Shown piece after piece: positions 33,663 through 42,589 of a DNA stretch of 64,000 bases. Source of the stretch: an uncultured Clostridia bacterium (GTDB taxonomy: Bacteria; Bacillota; Clostridia; Lachnospirales; Lachnospiraceae); the NCBI GenBank assembly GCA_937895705.1, contig CALBKM010000030.1:62001-126000 (forward strand), in the 5' to 3' direction. A model generated the notes under the pieces. It was not told the DNA's origin and did no database searches. It saw only the letters and a list, made by a program, of their open reading frames with translations. A program made the translations under genes and the position numbers. How positions within the stretch are numbered: the first letter of the stretch is position 1; each line of letters starts with the position of its first letter.

Positions 33663-33692
33663 AAGGAAAAGTTCCTTACTTCGTCGTATAAT
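33663..33692 (+). promoter_or_regulatory. Promoter region of the second sigma module
   Basis: TATAAT at 33687-33692 has no clear -35 box; instead an inverted repeat AAGGAA-AAG-TTCCTT (33663-33677) sits there. A second GGAACTTT at 33639 mirrors AAAGTTCC. These could be regulator sites. A GGGG/CCCC hairpin (33701-33714) lies in the leader. Confidence 0.45.
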
Positions 33693-33735
33693 AAGTGAAA
33701 GGGGCAAACGCCCCAATCAGTCAGGAGGAAACCAA

Positions 33736-34281
33736 ATGGATCACGGTGCCTGTAGCTACCGCCGTTTTCTTGATGGGGAGGAAAGTGCCTTTGACGAAAT
33801 TATGAAAGAATTGTTTCATGGCCTGGTGTTTTTTGTGGACCGCTATGTGCATGACGTGCACGCCGCCGAGGATATTGCCATCGATGCTTTTTCGGATTTG
33901 ATTGTACATAAACACCGGTATAATTTCAAGGTGTCGTTAAAGACCTATCTGTATATGGTAGGCAGAAGCCGCGCCTTGGATTATATCAAGCATCGGAAGG
34001 TGATTGAGTTTACGGAACTGACAGAAGAAACGGAAGTGTTTTCCGAGGAGAAGACCTTGGAAGAGCAGGTGCTTGTCGAGGAGAGGAAGCGCGTTGTAAA
34101 TGCGGCAATCGCAAGGCTTTCGGAGGACATGCGAGTGGCGATTCACCTCATTTATTTTGAGGAGATGACCTACGAGGAAGCGGCGAAAGTCATGAAGAAG
34201 AACCGGAAGCAAGTGGACAATCTTTTGTATCGTGCAAAAAAGGAACTTCGCACCCTGCTCGGGGAGGATGGTGAGCTGTAA
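33736..34281 (+). CDS. ECF-type RNA polymerase sigma factor (second module)
   Basis: A 181-residue sigma factor. Region 2 has HAAEDIAIDAFSDLIVHKH and LKTYLYMVGRSRALDYIKHRK. Region 4 has LIYFEEMTYEEAAKVMKKN and KQVDNLLYRAKKELR. It is of a different subgroup from the other two sigma factors in the cluster. Start ATG 33736, with AGGAGG 8 nt upstream. The next gene starts 3 nt after its stop. Confidence 0.9.
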   Translation: MDHGACSYRRFLDGEESAFDEIMKELFHGLVFFVDRYVHDVHAAEDIAIDAFSDLIVHKHRYNFKVSLKTYLYMVGRSRALDYIKHRKVIEFTELTEETEVFSEEKTLEEQVLVEERKRVVNAAIARLSEDMRVAIHLIYFEEMTYEEAAKVMKKNRKQVDNLLYRAKKELRTLLGEDGEL

Positions 34282-34283
34282 GA

Positions 34284-34919
34284 ATGAGAAATATAGAGGA
34301 CTGCAAGGCGGAGGTGTTCCGTCGCAGTGAAGAACGAATAATGGAACGTAAAAGAACCCGGAATCGTGTGCTGGCATGTTGCATTCCGCTGTGTCTGCTG
34401 CTGGTTGCGGGAGGAATTTATATCCGTCCGTTGTTTGAACCGGTGGATGAGAGTTCAAAATTTGGCGGAACCAATCAGATTCCGGACCGGGAATTAGGCG
34501 GTTTGCCGGAAAGTGATCCGGTTGGGAGTACCACATCTGCCTTCGTGGAGATTACGGACAAGACCGGACCTACAGAGGTTTTGCTGAGAGTTACGGATGC
34601 GGAAACAGTAGAAGCGCTTGACGATTTTATGGCGATGTATTTTGATACGACGACGAGAAAGGAGAGTATGACGGATGGGCAGGACCGGAATACCATTATT
34701 GATGAATATGAGTTGCGGGCAAAATACGGTCTGGACGAAAAGTTGGCGGATTACAAGCTTGTGTTCCGAAGGGCAACGGGAGAAACGATGACATTTCGTT
34801 TATATAAAAACTATCTGTACAATGAGGAAAACGGTTGCGTTGTGGTCCTTTCCGACGTGCAGTTGTCGACTTTAACCACGCAGCTTGAACAGGCAAAAGG
34901 CGATAAGATAGACAAGTAG
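34284..34919 (+). CDS. Membrane-anchored partner of the second ECF sigma factor
   Basis: A 211-residue protein. The N-terminal 25 residues are charged and cytoplasmic (AEVFRRSEERIMERKR), followed by one membrane segment (VLACCIPLCLLLVAGGIYI) and an exported part of about 160 residues. Position directly after a sigma gene suggests an anti-sigma factor, but no known anti-sigma motif is seen. It has no good ribosome site, so it is probably translated by coupling. Confidence 0.7.
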   Translation: MRNIEDCKAEVFRRSEERIMERKRTRNRVLACCIPLCLLLVAGGIYIRPLFEPVDESSKFGGTNQIPDRELGGLPESDPVGSTTSAFVEITDKTGPTEVLLRVTDAETVEALDDFMAMYFDTTTRKESMTDGQDRNTIIDEYELRAKYGLDEKLADYKLVFRRATGETMTFRLYKNYLYNEENGCVVVLSDVQLSTLTTQLEQAKGDKIDK

Positions 34920-34933
34920 CAGGAGGGAGTAGG

Positions 34934-36301
34934 ATGGAAGGTAAATCGAAAAAGAAATTGAATAAGAAGATTTGGATACCGCTTGTTGTTCTCGTGGTGT
35001 TGACAGTGCTCTTTGTACCGGTGCCTATGGGAACAATGAACGACGGCGGAACACGGGTATATTCCGCTTTGACCTATAAGGTTGTGAAGTGGCGTCGGTT
35101 GGTGGGAATCGGTCGCTATGAAAATACAAGTGTATACGTTTTTCCGAATAACTTCAAATCCATGGATGCGTTGTGGGAGCTGGAAGATGTGGATGTAAAA
35201 TCCTATGCGGTGAATGAAGAAAGCTTCGAAGCGAAAGTGGTGGAACTTGCGCCGGGAGTTTCGGCCTTGGTAGAGCCTTTGGAGGGAGAATGGGAGCGAA
35301 ACAGCAGTGACAGAATCCGGTTTGCCATTGACCGACTGGACGGGATTGATGCGGAAGTCGGGGATATTGTGGAAATTGTGTATAACGGGACAATTCGGGA
35401 ATCTTATCCGGCGCAGATTATCGTAAAACGGTGGAAGATTTCCGATAAGACCAGAGATCTTTCCTATACCGGGCAGTGGCTTGATAAGAAGGTCGCGGGA
35501 GGGTATGACAGTAATATTTTTAATTTCAGTGATCTTCGAATTACAAAGATTTATTCCGACTGCTTTTTTGCCAGACCTCTTCCTTTGGGACAGGCAATCA
35601 AACTGAACGGAACAATCTCCGACGAATGGTGCATCGGAGACCGGGTGGTTTGTACCTATGAGAATGCTTGCTACGATACGAAAAACGGTCGAATGGAGGC
35701 GGATTTGCTGACCATAGAGGTCAGTGATTGGGAACCGGATGACCCAGGAGAAATTATGCTTCGTAAGCCGGTAATCTATTTGTATCCGGAAGAGGAAACG
35801 GAAGTGACGGTGGAGCTTACTCTTGACGGGAAATTGACCTGCACTTATCCGGCGTACAATGACGGCTGGAGGGTTACGGCTATGCCGGACGGGACTTTGA
35901 CGGATGCCAAGGGTCAAACCTACAATTACCTTTACTGGGAAGGGGAGTCCGGGATGGATTATGACTTTTCCGAAGGTTTTTGCGTAAAGGGAGAGGATAC
36001 GGCGGTATTTTTGGACAAGGCGTTGGAAGATTTGGGACTGAATCGGAGGGAAGCCAATGAGTTTATTGTGTACTGGCTACCGATGATGGAGCAGAATCCG
36101 TATAATGTGATTTCCTTCCAGACAGAGAACTACGCAGATACGGCCGAACTTACGGTAAGTCCGGAGCCGGATACCCTGCTTCGGGTATTTATGGCATGGA
36201 AGAGTGCGGAAGAATTTACAGAGCTTCCGGAACAGGAGTTTACCGCACCGGAGCGTACCGGCTTTACCGTGGTGGAGTGGGGCGGAACGGAAGTAAAGTA
36301 G
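34934..36301 (+). CDS. Membrane-anchored exported protein with KPVIYLYP motif
   Basis: A 455-residue protein with an N-terminal membrane anchor (IPLVVLVVLTVLFVPVP) and a large outer part. The C-terminal half starts with KPVIYLYPEEETEVTV and contains the beta strand WRVTAMPDGTL and LYWEGE, a pattern met in secreted proteins of unknown role. The middle (DIVEIVYNGTIRESYPAQI) resembles OB-fold lipoprotein segments, and a similar IKESYPGGTGVY occurs in the next gene. Part of the second sigma operon. Confidence 0.75.
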   Translation: MEGKSKKKLNKKIWIPLVVLVVLTVLFVPVPMGTMNDGGTRVYSALTYKVVKWRRLVGIGRYENTSVYVFPNNFKSMDALWELEDVDVKSYAVNEESFEAKVVELAPGVSALVEPLEGEWERNSSDRIRFAIDRLDGIDAEVGDIVEIVYNGTIRESYPAQIIVKRWKISDKTRDLSYTGQWLDKKVAGGYDSNIFNFSDLRITKIYSDCFFARPLPLGQAIKLNGTISDEWCIGDRVVCTYENACYDTKNGRMEADLLTIEVSDWEPDDPGEIMLRKPVIYLYPEEETEVTVELTLDGKLTCTYPAYNDGWRVTAMPDGTLTDAKGQTYNYLYWEGESGMDYDFSEGFCVKGEDTAVFLDKALEDLGLNRREANEFIVYWLPMMEQNPYNVISFQTENYADTAELTVSPEPDTLLRVFMAWKSAEEFTELPEQEFTAPERTGFTVVEWGGTEVK

Positions 36302-36388
36302 GAGTGAAATCTTCGTGGGAGCGGAAGAGAGACAGAAGGGAAAGTGCAATGGGTGCAGAAGAGTGAAAAACGAAAGGGGGACAGAGGA

Positions 36389-37231
36389 GTGAAGAGAAGG
36401 AAGGTAGAGGCAGGAACCGGGAGAAAAAAGAGGAGATGGGTGGTTCCTGTTGCGGTTGTCGGAAGTATGGTTGCGGTGGTTATTATCGCATGCCTGATAG
36501 TTCTCGGAATCATGGCAAAAAAAGAATTGGGTTTTTCTACGGGCAGATATCTGGCCGGCAGAAACGGTGTAAGCATGGTGGTGACGGATGATGCTCCGGA
36601 CGGAATCACCGACCGGTCGGAACGGGAGAGGTACATGTCGCCGGTGGTGATGTCTAATCGGACGGAACGTGAGTTGTTTAAAAATCTGGAGACCGGAGAT
36701 AAGATTTTATTTGTTCACGGTGGAATTAAGGAGTCCTATCCGGGAGGCACCGGTGTTTATGCGGTGTTTAAATTAAAGGAGGGAAGTCTTGAGGACATTC
36801 CGCAGAAGATTTTGAGCGATTTGACTGCCATGGGATGGTTGGAGGCAGTAAACGATATGAATGCGGACTTTCCGGACTGGGGACTGACTCTTTCGGTAAA
36901 GGATGTAACCCCTACAGGATTGACGCTCGTATGTACGAAAAAAGGCGGCAATCCAACCGGAAGGCTTATGTGCGGGACCGATTACCGTCTGCTTGTTTCG
37001 GAGGATGGGAAATGGAAGAATGTGCCGACGGTATTGGAAGAATATGGATGGGATGATTTGGGTTACCGGATTTCCGAAGAAAAAGATACGGAGTTCCCAA
37101 TCTCTTGGGAATGGCTGTACGGAAAGCTTGCGGCGGGGACCTATCGGTTGGCGAAAGAATTTAGTGACCATCGTGGACCGGGAGATTATGATAAGGCAAT
37201 GTACTGGGTGGAGTTTGAAATTTCGGAGTAG
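36389..37231 (+). CDS. Membrane-anchored protein with C-terminal Ig-like domain
   Basis: A 280-residue protein with a basic N terminus, one membrane segment (VVPVAVVGSMVAVVIIACLI), a middle region with KILFVHGGIKESYPG, and a C-terminal Ig-like domain of about 120 residues from D160 (DFPDWGLTLSVKDVTPTGLT). This last domain is nearly the same as the end of the protein at 37858, so it was duplicated. Start GTG 36389, with AAAGGGGG 8 nt upstream. Last gene of the second sigma operon, ending in a terminator that overlaps its stop codon. Confidence 0.75.
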   Translation: MKRRKVEAGTGRKKRRWVVPVAVVGSMVAVVIIACLIVLGIMAKKELGFSTGRYLAGRNGVSMVVTDDAPDGITDRSERERYMSPVVMSNRTERELFKNLETGDKILFVHGGIKESYPGGTGVYAVFKLKEGSLEDIPQKILSDLTAMGWLEAVNDMNADFPDWGLTLSVKDVTPTGLTLVCTKKGGNPTGRLMCGTDYRLLVSEDGKWKNVPTVLEEYGWDDLGYRISEEKDTEFPISWEWLYGKLAAGTYRLAKEFSDHRGPGDYDKAMYWVEFEISE

Positions 37232-37252
37232 TGTGACGCACTACTCCCTTTT
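37226..37252 (+). terminator. Terminator overlapping the stop codon of the Ig-like protein gene
   Basis: GAGTAGTG (37226-37233) pairs with CACTACTC (37239-37246), followed by CCTTTT. Confidence 0.65.
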
Positions 37253-37300
37253 GTTGTCTGTTAGGATGTAAGGCCTTATTACATACGGAAGGAGAAGGTT

Positions 37301-37861
37301 ATGGACGATAGGCAGATTATTGCATTGTACAATGAGCGCTCGGAGGCTGCCCTGTCGGAGACTGCGAAAAAATACGGAAGGTATTGCCGTGCTATTGCAT
37401 ATAACATCCTAAACAACGAAGAGGACAGCGAGGAGTGCGTAAACGATACCTGGTTGCGGGCATGGGAGTCCATACCGCCGCAGTGTCCGGAGCGGTTGTC
37501 GGCCTTTCTCGGAAAGATTACGCGGAATCTGGCGTTGAATCGGTATAAGCATAAAAACAGAGAAAAGCGGGGCGGAGGTCAAACTCTGTTGGTGCTGGAG
37601 GAGCTTACCGAATGTATTCCGGGAACGGAAAGTACGGAAGCGGCAGCGGAGGAGGCTCTTTTGGTAGATATACTGAACCGGTTTTTGGAAGAACTTCCCG
37701 CGGAAAAACGAAAACTGTTTCTGCGCCGATACTGGTACATGAGTTCCGTAAAGGAAATTGCGGAGGATTTCGGACTGAGCGAGAGTAACGTGAAAATGAC
37801 ATTGCTTCGCCTGCGGAGTAAATTGAAACAGTCTTTGGAGAAGGAGGGTATCATACTATGA
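37301..37861 (+). CDS. ECF-type RNA polymerase sigma factor (third module)
   Basis: A 186-residue sigma factor and paralog of the one at 31255 (both start MDD[KR]QIIxLY). Region 2 has DSEECVNDTWLRAWESIPP and FLGKITRNLALNRYK. Region 4 has LFLRRYWYMSSVKEIAEDFG and SNVKMTLLRLRSKLK. RBS GGAAGGAG. The ATGA overlap with the next gene again couples sigma and membrane partner. Confidence 0.92.
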   Translation: MDDRQIIALYNERSEAALSETAKKYGRYCRAIAYNILNNEEDSEECVNDTWLRAWESIPPQCPERLSAFLGKITRNLALNRYKHKNREKRGGGQTLLVLEELTECIPGTESTEAAAEEALLVDILNRFLEELPAEKRKLFLRRYWYMSSVKEIAEDFGLSESNVKMTLLRLRSKLKQSLEKEGIIL

Positions 37862-38604
37862 AAAATGAGATATTGTTAGAGGCATTGGGAAAAGTAAATG
37901 AGGCATTTATCGAGGATGCGGCCCAGATGGAAAAACCGGCAACGAGGAGAGAGACGAAGAAAACGATACAGGCTGTTGAAGGTGTGAAGATGCAGACAAA
38001 GCGGGAAAAGGGAAGGAAATTTTCTCACGTCTGGCTAAAGTGGGCGGCTCCGGCGGCTTGCGTGGCCCTTGTCATCGGCATCGGTGCACCGCGGTTGTTC
38101 CGTGCAATCAATGACGATACGCGTTCTTTCTGGCCGGCGGAAGAGGATTATGCGTTTGCCTTGACGGAAGATATGGTTGCGGCGCTGACGACAGCGGATA
38201 CGAACTATTCTACGGATACTTCTTTGGCTGGGGATGAAGGCTTTCCGGATTGGGGTCTGAACCTTTCGGTAAAGGATGTAACGCCCACCGGTCTGACTCT
38301 TGTATGTACAAAAGAAGGCGGGAACTCTACCGGATTGCTAAGGTGCGGCACGGATTACCGGCTGATTGTGCTGGAGGATGAGACTTGGAAGGATGTGCCG
38401 ACGGTCATTGAGGAATACGGTTGGAATTCTTTGGCATACAATTTTCCGGAAGGACAGACTACGGAGTTTGAGTATTCCTGGGAATGGCTGTACGGCAAGC
38501 TCCCGGAAGGTACTTACCGGCTGACCAAGGGCTTTATGGATTTTCGGGAGTCCGGGGAGTATGAAACGGCAATGTACTGGGTGGAGTTTGAGATTGAAGA
38601 ATAA
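37858..38604 (+). CDS. Membrane-anchored partner of the third ECF sigma factor, with Ig-like domain
   Basis: A 248-residue protein. A cytoplasmic N-terminal region of about 60 residues is followed by one membrane segment (WAAPAACVALVIGIGAPRLF) and an exported Ig-like domain from about residue 127 (GFPDWGLNLSVKDVTPTGLT). The N-terminal half resembles cytoplasmic anti-sigma regions of Firmicutes ECF partners. RBS AGGAGGG; 4-nt overlap with the sigma gene. The Ig-like domain is shared with the gene ending at 37231. Confidence 0.8.
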   Translation: MKNEILLEALGKVNEAFIEDAAQMEKPATRRETKKTIQAVEGVKMQTKREKGRKFSHVWLKWAAPAACVALVIGIGAPRLFRAINDDTRSFWPAEEDYAFALTEDMVAALTTADTNYSTDTSLAGDEGFPDWGLNLSVKDVTPTGLTLVCTKEGGNSTGLLRCGTDYRLIVLEDETWKDVPTVIEEYGWNSLAYNFPEGQTTEFEYSWEWLYGKLPEGTYRLTKGFMDFRESGEYETAMYWVEFEIEE

Positions 38605-38616
38605 AGTAAGATGAAG

Positions 38617-38646
38617 GCGGGAAGTCCTGAGATTTCCCGCTTTCTT
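38617..38646 (+). terminator. Terminator after the third sigma module
   Basis: GCGGGAA (38617-38623) pairs with TTCCCGC (38634-38640), followed by TTTCTT. The rest of the 277-nt gap to the next gene holds nothing further that I recognise apart from the promoter at 38795. Confidence 0.7.
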
Positions 38647-38794
38647 CTGCCTTTTAGGGCGGTTATGACGGAGAGTATTTATCGACAGCACAGAAGGATT
38701 TTGCGGTGAATGCTTTTGAATAAAAGGAATTGGCAGAAAGGTTGGTGAAAATAAGATAAATTGAGAAAAAGTTGTTTCTTTCTTGTTGGATTTG

Positions 38795-38803
38795 TGATAT
38801 ACT
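38795..38803 (+). promoter_or_regulatory. Extended -10 promoter of the GGDEF/EAL gene
   Basis: TGATATACT at 38795-38803 is an extended -10 element. TTGTTT further upstream is too distant (20 nt) to be a standard -35 box. The leader is about 70 nt. Confidence 0.5.
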
Positions 38804-38881
38804 ATTTAATAACGGGGAATTTGTACGAAACAGATGTCACATCGTAGGTGCGCCGTGGGGGCGAAACCGAGGAGGTGTAAT

Positions 38882-40567
38882 ATGAGAGAAACACTTTTAG
38901 GGGATAAGTTACTTCGTTTTTTTGAGTTATTACAGGAACCGATTCGTTCGAAGGAAGAATTGGCAGAGAAGGTAGGCCTGGCGTTGGAAGAGATTGCCGG
39001 TCTGAAAAACATCGGGAAGGTGACGATTTGTCGTTCCGCACCGATGTCAAAACTTCGTGCACAGATTGAGAATCAAACGGTGATTCTGTATCAGAGCGAC
39101 CTTCCGATTGAAGAAAATGCAATAGAGTTGAAATATCTTACCGGAGAGGGAGGCACGGCAATGTTGTCGTATTACCCGGTGAAAGGTTGCCTCTGGGAGA
39201 AAGAAGAACAACATGAGCTGACACTTCTCGGAACTATGATTTTGTGGGCGTTTCGGTTGGAAATTATGGGGGAGTTGCTGCAAAGGACGACTACTATGGA
39301 TTTAGCGGGAGAAATCCCGAATATGGCCGGATTTTTAGGATATCTGGGCGCTGTAATTGCGCAGGGACGAATCGGTGACTATATCGGTTTTTATTTGAAT
39401 ACACATAACTTTAAGTATGTAAACAAAGTGCTTCCGTACCAGAAAGCGGATGAGGTGATGTGGCTGTATATTCGTCAGTTGCTTTGCGGAATATGTGAGG
39501 ATGAATGTGTTGCCAGATTGGGCGGAGATAATTTTGTTGCAGTGATTCGGAAGGAAAATGCGGGTGCATTTATTCGGCGAATCAATGATGTGAGTGTGAA
39601 ATATAAAGATGCCGTCGAGGAGAAGAATTTTAACTTCGGAGCGACGATAGGAGCGGCAGAGTTAACGGGAGTGCAGAATCCGGGAGAGGTTATGGCGCGC
39701 ATCAGCAGTGCGTATCAGGCGGCACGGCAGAAGGAAAGTAACGAAGTAGTCTACTTCAGCGAGGACCTTCATAAAGAAATCATGCGTCGAAAGGAGGTAA
39801 TTGCAGACTTTCATCGAGGAGTCGAGAAAAAGGAATTTGAGGTTTACTATCAACCGAAGGTAAAGACTGCGGACAGGCAGCTTTGCGGTGCAGAGGCTTT
39901 GGTACGGTGGAGAAAGCCGGATGGAAGTCTCGTTCCTCCGATGGAGTTTATACCGATTCTGGAAAAGGAGGGAAGCGTTTGTATCCTGGATTTTTACGTT
40001 TTAGACAAGGTATGTGCGTTTTTAAGCCGTTGTATTCGGGAGCATAAGCCGCTATACAAGATTTCCGTGAATTTTTCGAAACGGCATATGGAGAATCCGC
40101 ATCTGGTTAGCGAGATTGTAGCGGTGGCGGATTCGTATAAAGTGCCTCATGAATGGATTGAAGTTGAGTTGACGGAAAGCGAAGACGCAAAGGATTATAT
40201 TGTGATGTCTAATCTGATTGACAAGTTAAAAGCCGAGGGAATCAGTGTATCGGTGGATGATTTCGGTACGGGATATTCTTCGTTGAATATGTTGAAAATG
40301 ATAAAGACGGATATTTTAAAGGTGGATAAGTCCTTAATTCCGTTCGGACGATACAACAGCGACAATCAGAAGGATTGCATTATGTTTGAAAGTATTGTGG
40401 CACTTGCAAAGGCATTAGGCTTTCAGGTTGTTGCGGAGGGTGTGGAGACGCTGCGGCAGTACGAGTATATGCGGGATGCAGGGTGCGATATGATACAAGG
40501 CTATTATTTTGATAAGCCTCTTCCCATGGATGAATATTTGAACCGGTTGGTGTTCGGGCAGTATTAG
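38882..40567 (+). CDS. GGDEF/EAL protein, probable cyclic di-GMP phosphodiesterase
   Basis: A 561-residue cytoplasmic protein. An N-terminal region (1-150) of unknown type is followed by a GGDEF-like domain with GGDNF at 214-218, where the essential Glu is replaced by Asn, so cyclase activity is unlikely. The EAL domain is complete: EAL at 338-340, ELTESE, DDFGTGYSS and EGVET. Cyclic di-GMP hydrolysis is therefore expected, possibly with the GGDEF part sensing GTP. The start is ATG 38882 because GGAGG lies just before; an open frame from 38834 is not preceded by a site. Confidence 0.9.
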   Translation: MRETLLGDKLLRFFELLQEPIRSKEELAEKVGLALEEIAGLKNIGKVTICRSAPMSKLRAQIENQTVILYQSDLPIEENAIELKYLTGEGGTAMLSYYPVKGCLWEKEEQHELTLLGTMILWAFRLEIMGELLQRTTTMDLAGEIPNMAGFLGYLGAVIAQGRIGDYIGFYLNTHNFKYVNKVLPYQKADEVMWLYIRQLLCGICEDECVARLGGDNFVAVIRKENAGAFIRRINDVSVKYKDAVEEKNFNFGATIGAAELTGVQNPGEVMARISSAYQAARQKESNEVVYFSEDLHKEIMRRKEVIADFHRGVEKKEFEVYYQPKVKTADRQLCGAEALVRWRKPDGSLVPPMEFIPILEKEGSVCILDFYVLDKVCAFLSRCIREHKPLYKISVNFSKRHMENPHLVSEIVAVADSYKVPHEWIEVELTESEDAKDYIVMSNLIDKLKAEGISVSVDDFGTGYSSLNMLKMIKTDILKVDKSLIPFGRYNSDNQKDCIMFESIVALAKALGFQVVAEGVETLRQYEYMRDAGCDMIQGYYFDKPLPMDEYLNRLVFGQY

Positions 40568-40601
40568 GAAGCAGAAAACCATAAATTACGGAGTTGGTCG
40601 G

Positions 40602-40640
40602 AACAGTCTTGCAGAGATGAAAATCTGTAAGACTGTTTTT
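40602..40640 (+). terminator. Terminator after the EAL gene
   Basis: AACAGTCTTGCAGA pairs with TCTGTAAGACTGTT (one mismatch), followed by a T tract. It lies directly before the -35 box of the next operon. Confidence 0.8.
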
Positions 40641-40641
40641 C

Positions 40642-40692
40642 TTGACAAAACTGTCTATCGGTGATAGAATGAAAGTGACTATTGGCAATAGA
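40642..40692 (+). promoter_or_regulatory. BlaI-type promoter with two operator dyads
   Basis: TTGACA (40642-40647), 17-nt spacer, TAGAAT (40665-40670). Dyad 1, TCTATcggtgATAGA (40654-40668), covers the spacer and the -10 box. Dyad 2, CTATTggcAATAG (40679-40691), covers the transcription start. Centres are 24 bp apart, close to two helical turns. The repressor encoded just downstream is the likely binder. Confidence 0.8.
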
Positions 40693-40770
40693 CAATTTTG
40701 CTTAAAAGAATGAGTACTCGGAGCACAAGTCTGCAACGGAGTTGTGTTACGGCAGAAGGAGGTACATAGT

Positions 40771-41133
40771 ATGACGGAAATTAAGCTGGGTATGGTAGAA
40801 GCCCGTTTCGCGGATATTGTTTGGCAGCATGCGCCGCTGTCAACGAAGGAACTGGTAGCGTATTGCGAGGCAGAATTGAACTGGAAGCGAACCACTACGT
40901 ATACGGTGTTAAAGAAACTTTGTGAGCGTGGAATCTTTGCCATGGAGAACAGCCGGGTGACGGTGCTCATCGGAAAGGATGAGTTTTACGCCATTCAGAG
41001 CGAAAAGTTTGTGGAGGAGACCTTTGAGGGATCTCTTCCGGCGTTTATTGCGGCCTTCGGTTCCAGAAAGAAACCGTCCGCAAAGGAGCTGGAGGAGATT
41101 CGTAGACTTCTTGATTCCTTTGGGGAGGGTTGA
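40771..41133 (+). CDS. BlaI/MecI/CopY family repressor
   Basis: A 120-residue winged-helix repressor: VEARFADIVWQHAPLSTKEL, then ELNWKRTTTYTVLKKLCERG (recognition helix and wing) and a C-terminal dimerisation and cleavage region. It would repress its own operon through the two dyads upstream and be inactivated by the M56 peptidase encoded 3 nt downstream. RBS AAGGAGG; start ATG 40771. Confidence 0.9.
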   Translation: MTEIKLGMVEARFADIVWQHAPLSTKELVAYCEAELNWKRTTTYTVLKKLCERGIFAMENSRVTVLIGKDEFYAIQSEKFVEETFEGSLPAFIAAFGSRKKPSAKELEEIRRLLDSFGEG

Positions 41134-41135
41134 GT

Positions 41136-42515
41136 ATGGAGAAAGTATTCGTGGAAGTGTTAAATATGGGACTGACGACCACCTGGGTGGTGCTGGCGGT
41201 GTTGGCGGTGCGTGCATTGTGTCATAAGGCACCGAAGTCGCTGACGGTATGTTTGTGGGCGTTAGTGGGCATGCGCCTGGTCTGCCCGTTTCTGGCGGAG
41301 AGTATGTTAAGCTTGATTCCCAGCGGAAAGATTGTATCTCCGGATATTTTGCTGGCGGAGCGACCGTCCATCCATACCGGAGTTACGATGTTGAATTCTA
41401 CGCTAAATCCGTATCTTTCGGAGCATCTGGCACCGGGCTATAGTATTTCCGGAGCACCGACACCGGGAGCAAGTGCAAACCCGATGCAGATTATCGCGCT
41501 TGTGGCGTCGATTGTCTGGATTGCAGGGATGGGAGTGATGTTCGTCTACAGTCTCGGTTCTTATTTGTGGTTGCGTCATAAGGTAAAGGTGTCGTTGTGT
41601 TATCGGGACAATATTTTCTTTTGTGACAGCATCGCAACGCCTTTTGTATTCGGCGTTATTAAGCCGCGGATTTATCTTCCTTCCGGGATGTCGGAAGAAC
41701 AGATGGGGAGTGTGATTGCCCATGAGACGGCACACTTGAAACGAAAGGATCACTGGTGGAAAACCGTTGCGTTCTTCTTGCTGTCCGTGTATTGGTTTCA
41801 TCCTCTTTTGTGGGTGTCCTATCTGTTGTTTTCGAGGGATATCGAGCGTGCCTGTGATGAACGGGTGGTACGGGGGATGGAACCGGAAGCACGGAAGAAC
41901 TATGCGGAAGCATTGGTGACGTGCAGTTTACAAAAGCGTATGATGTTTGCCTGCCCGCTGGCTTTCGGGGAAGTGGGTGTAAAGAATCGTGTAAAGTCGG
42001 TACTGAACTACAAAAAGCCTGCCTTTTGGATTGTGGCAGTAACGGTGGTGGCCGGAATTGCTGTAGCGGTTTGTTTTTTGACAAATCCGGTATCGGATTC
42101 GAAGGTACCGGACCAAAATGCGGACGAGGAGTGGAAAATTATCAGTAGGCCGAATACGGATGGGGACTTTTTACTTGGTTCGGACGGAACTGTAATCGGT
42201 GGTTTTATAAGCCCAAGGTACGGTACCCGTGAGAAGGGCTTGTATGTTTTTATCTGGCAGCTGGCCCAAAACAGCTATTCCTGCTGTGTAAAGGAAAAAA
42301 CAGAGGAAGGTTATACCAATGAGGAATTGTGGAGTATGAAGTCCATGCGGATGGAGGAGGCCAGAGTTGTGGTGGAAACCTCCGGGTATCCGAAGGATGC
42401 GGTGACAATTGTTCCCTTCGGAATGCCGTACTCCAGTTATCTTAATTTAGAGAAACAGGAAGATCCGGAGGGGTATCGAAAAAAGCTGGAAGCGATGTTC
42501 TGGGGAGAAGAGTAA
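41136..42515 (+). CDS. BlaR1-type M56 membrane peptidase
   Basis: A 459-residue protein with four membrane helices in BlaR1 order and the zinc-protease motif HETAH at 196-200 on the cytoplasmic side, followed by ERACDERV (third ligand region). After the last helix (FWIVAVTVVAGIAVAVCFL) is an outer domain of about 140 residues, which is not a penicillin-binding domain. It therefore senses something other than beta-lactam. It would cleave or trigger loss of the upstream repressor. RBS GGGGAGGG. Confidence 0.9.
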   Translation: MEKVFVEVLNMGLTTTWVVLAVLAVRALCHKAPKSLTVCLWALVGMRLVCPFLAESMLSLIPSGKIVSPDILLAERPSIHTGVTMLNSTLNPYLSEHLAPGYSISGAPTPGASANPMQIIALVASIVWIAGMGVMFVYSLGSYLWLRHKVKVSLCYRDNIFFCDSIATPFVFGVIKPRIYLPSGMSEEQMGSVIAHETAHLKRKDHWWKTVAFFLLSVYWFHPLLWVSYLLFSRDIERACDERVVRGMEPEARKNYAEALVTCSLQKRMMFACPLAFGEVGVKNRVKSVLNYKKPAFWIVAVTVVAGIAVAVCFLTNPVSDSKVPDQNADEEWKIISRPNTDGDFLLGSDGTVIGGFISPRYGTREKGLYVFIWQLAQNSYSCCVKEKTEEGYTNEELWSMKSMRMEEARVVVETSGYPKDAVTIVPFGMPYSSYLNLEKQEDPEGYRKKLEAMFWGEE

Positions 42516-42589
42516 GTGTGTAGGATGTGGGGAGCTGGGGCATATAGGGGATAAAAAGGGACTAAGACAAGAAATGGGAGGATTTACGG

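Noticed and set aside
33639..33686. ECF-type promoter GGAAC...CGTC before the second sigma gene
   Set aside because: The distance between the two words is far over the usual 16-17 nt; a standard -10 box is present instead.
34811..35917. A 368-codon open frame on the minus strand
   Set aside because: It lies opposite a gene with ribosome site, membrane anchor and sensible protein composition, and it has no site or recognisable domain itself. High third-position GC on the coding strand explains the open frame.
38804..38881. Possible cyclic di-GMP riboswitch before the EAL gene, and likewise before the chemoreceptor at 20820-20901
   Set aside because: Both leaders are only 70-80 nt long and lack the conserved GEMM core words.
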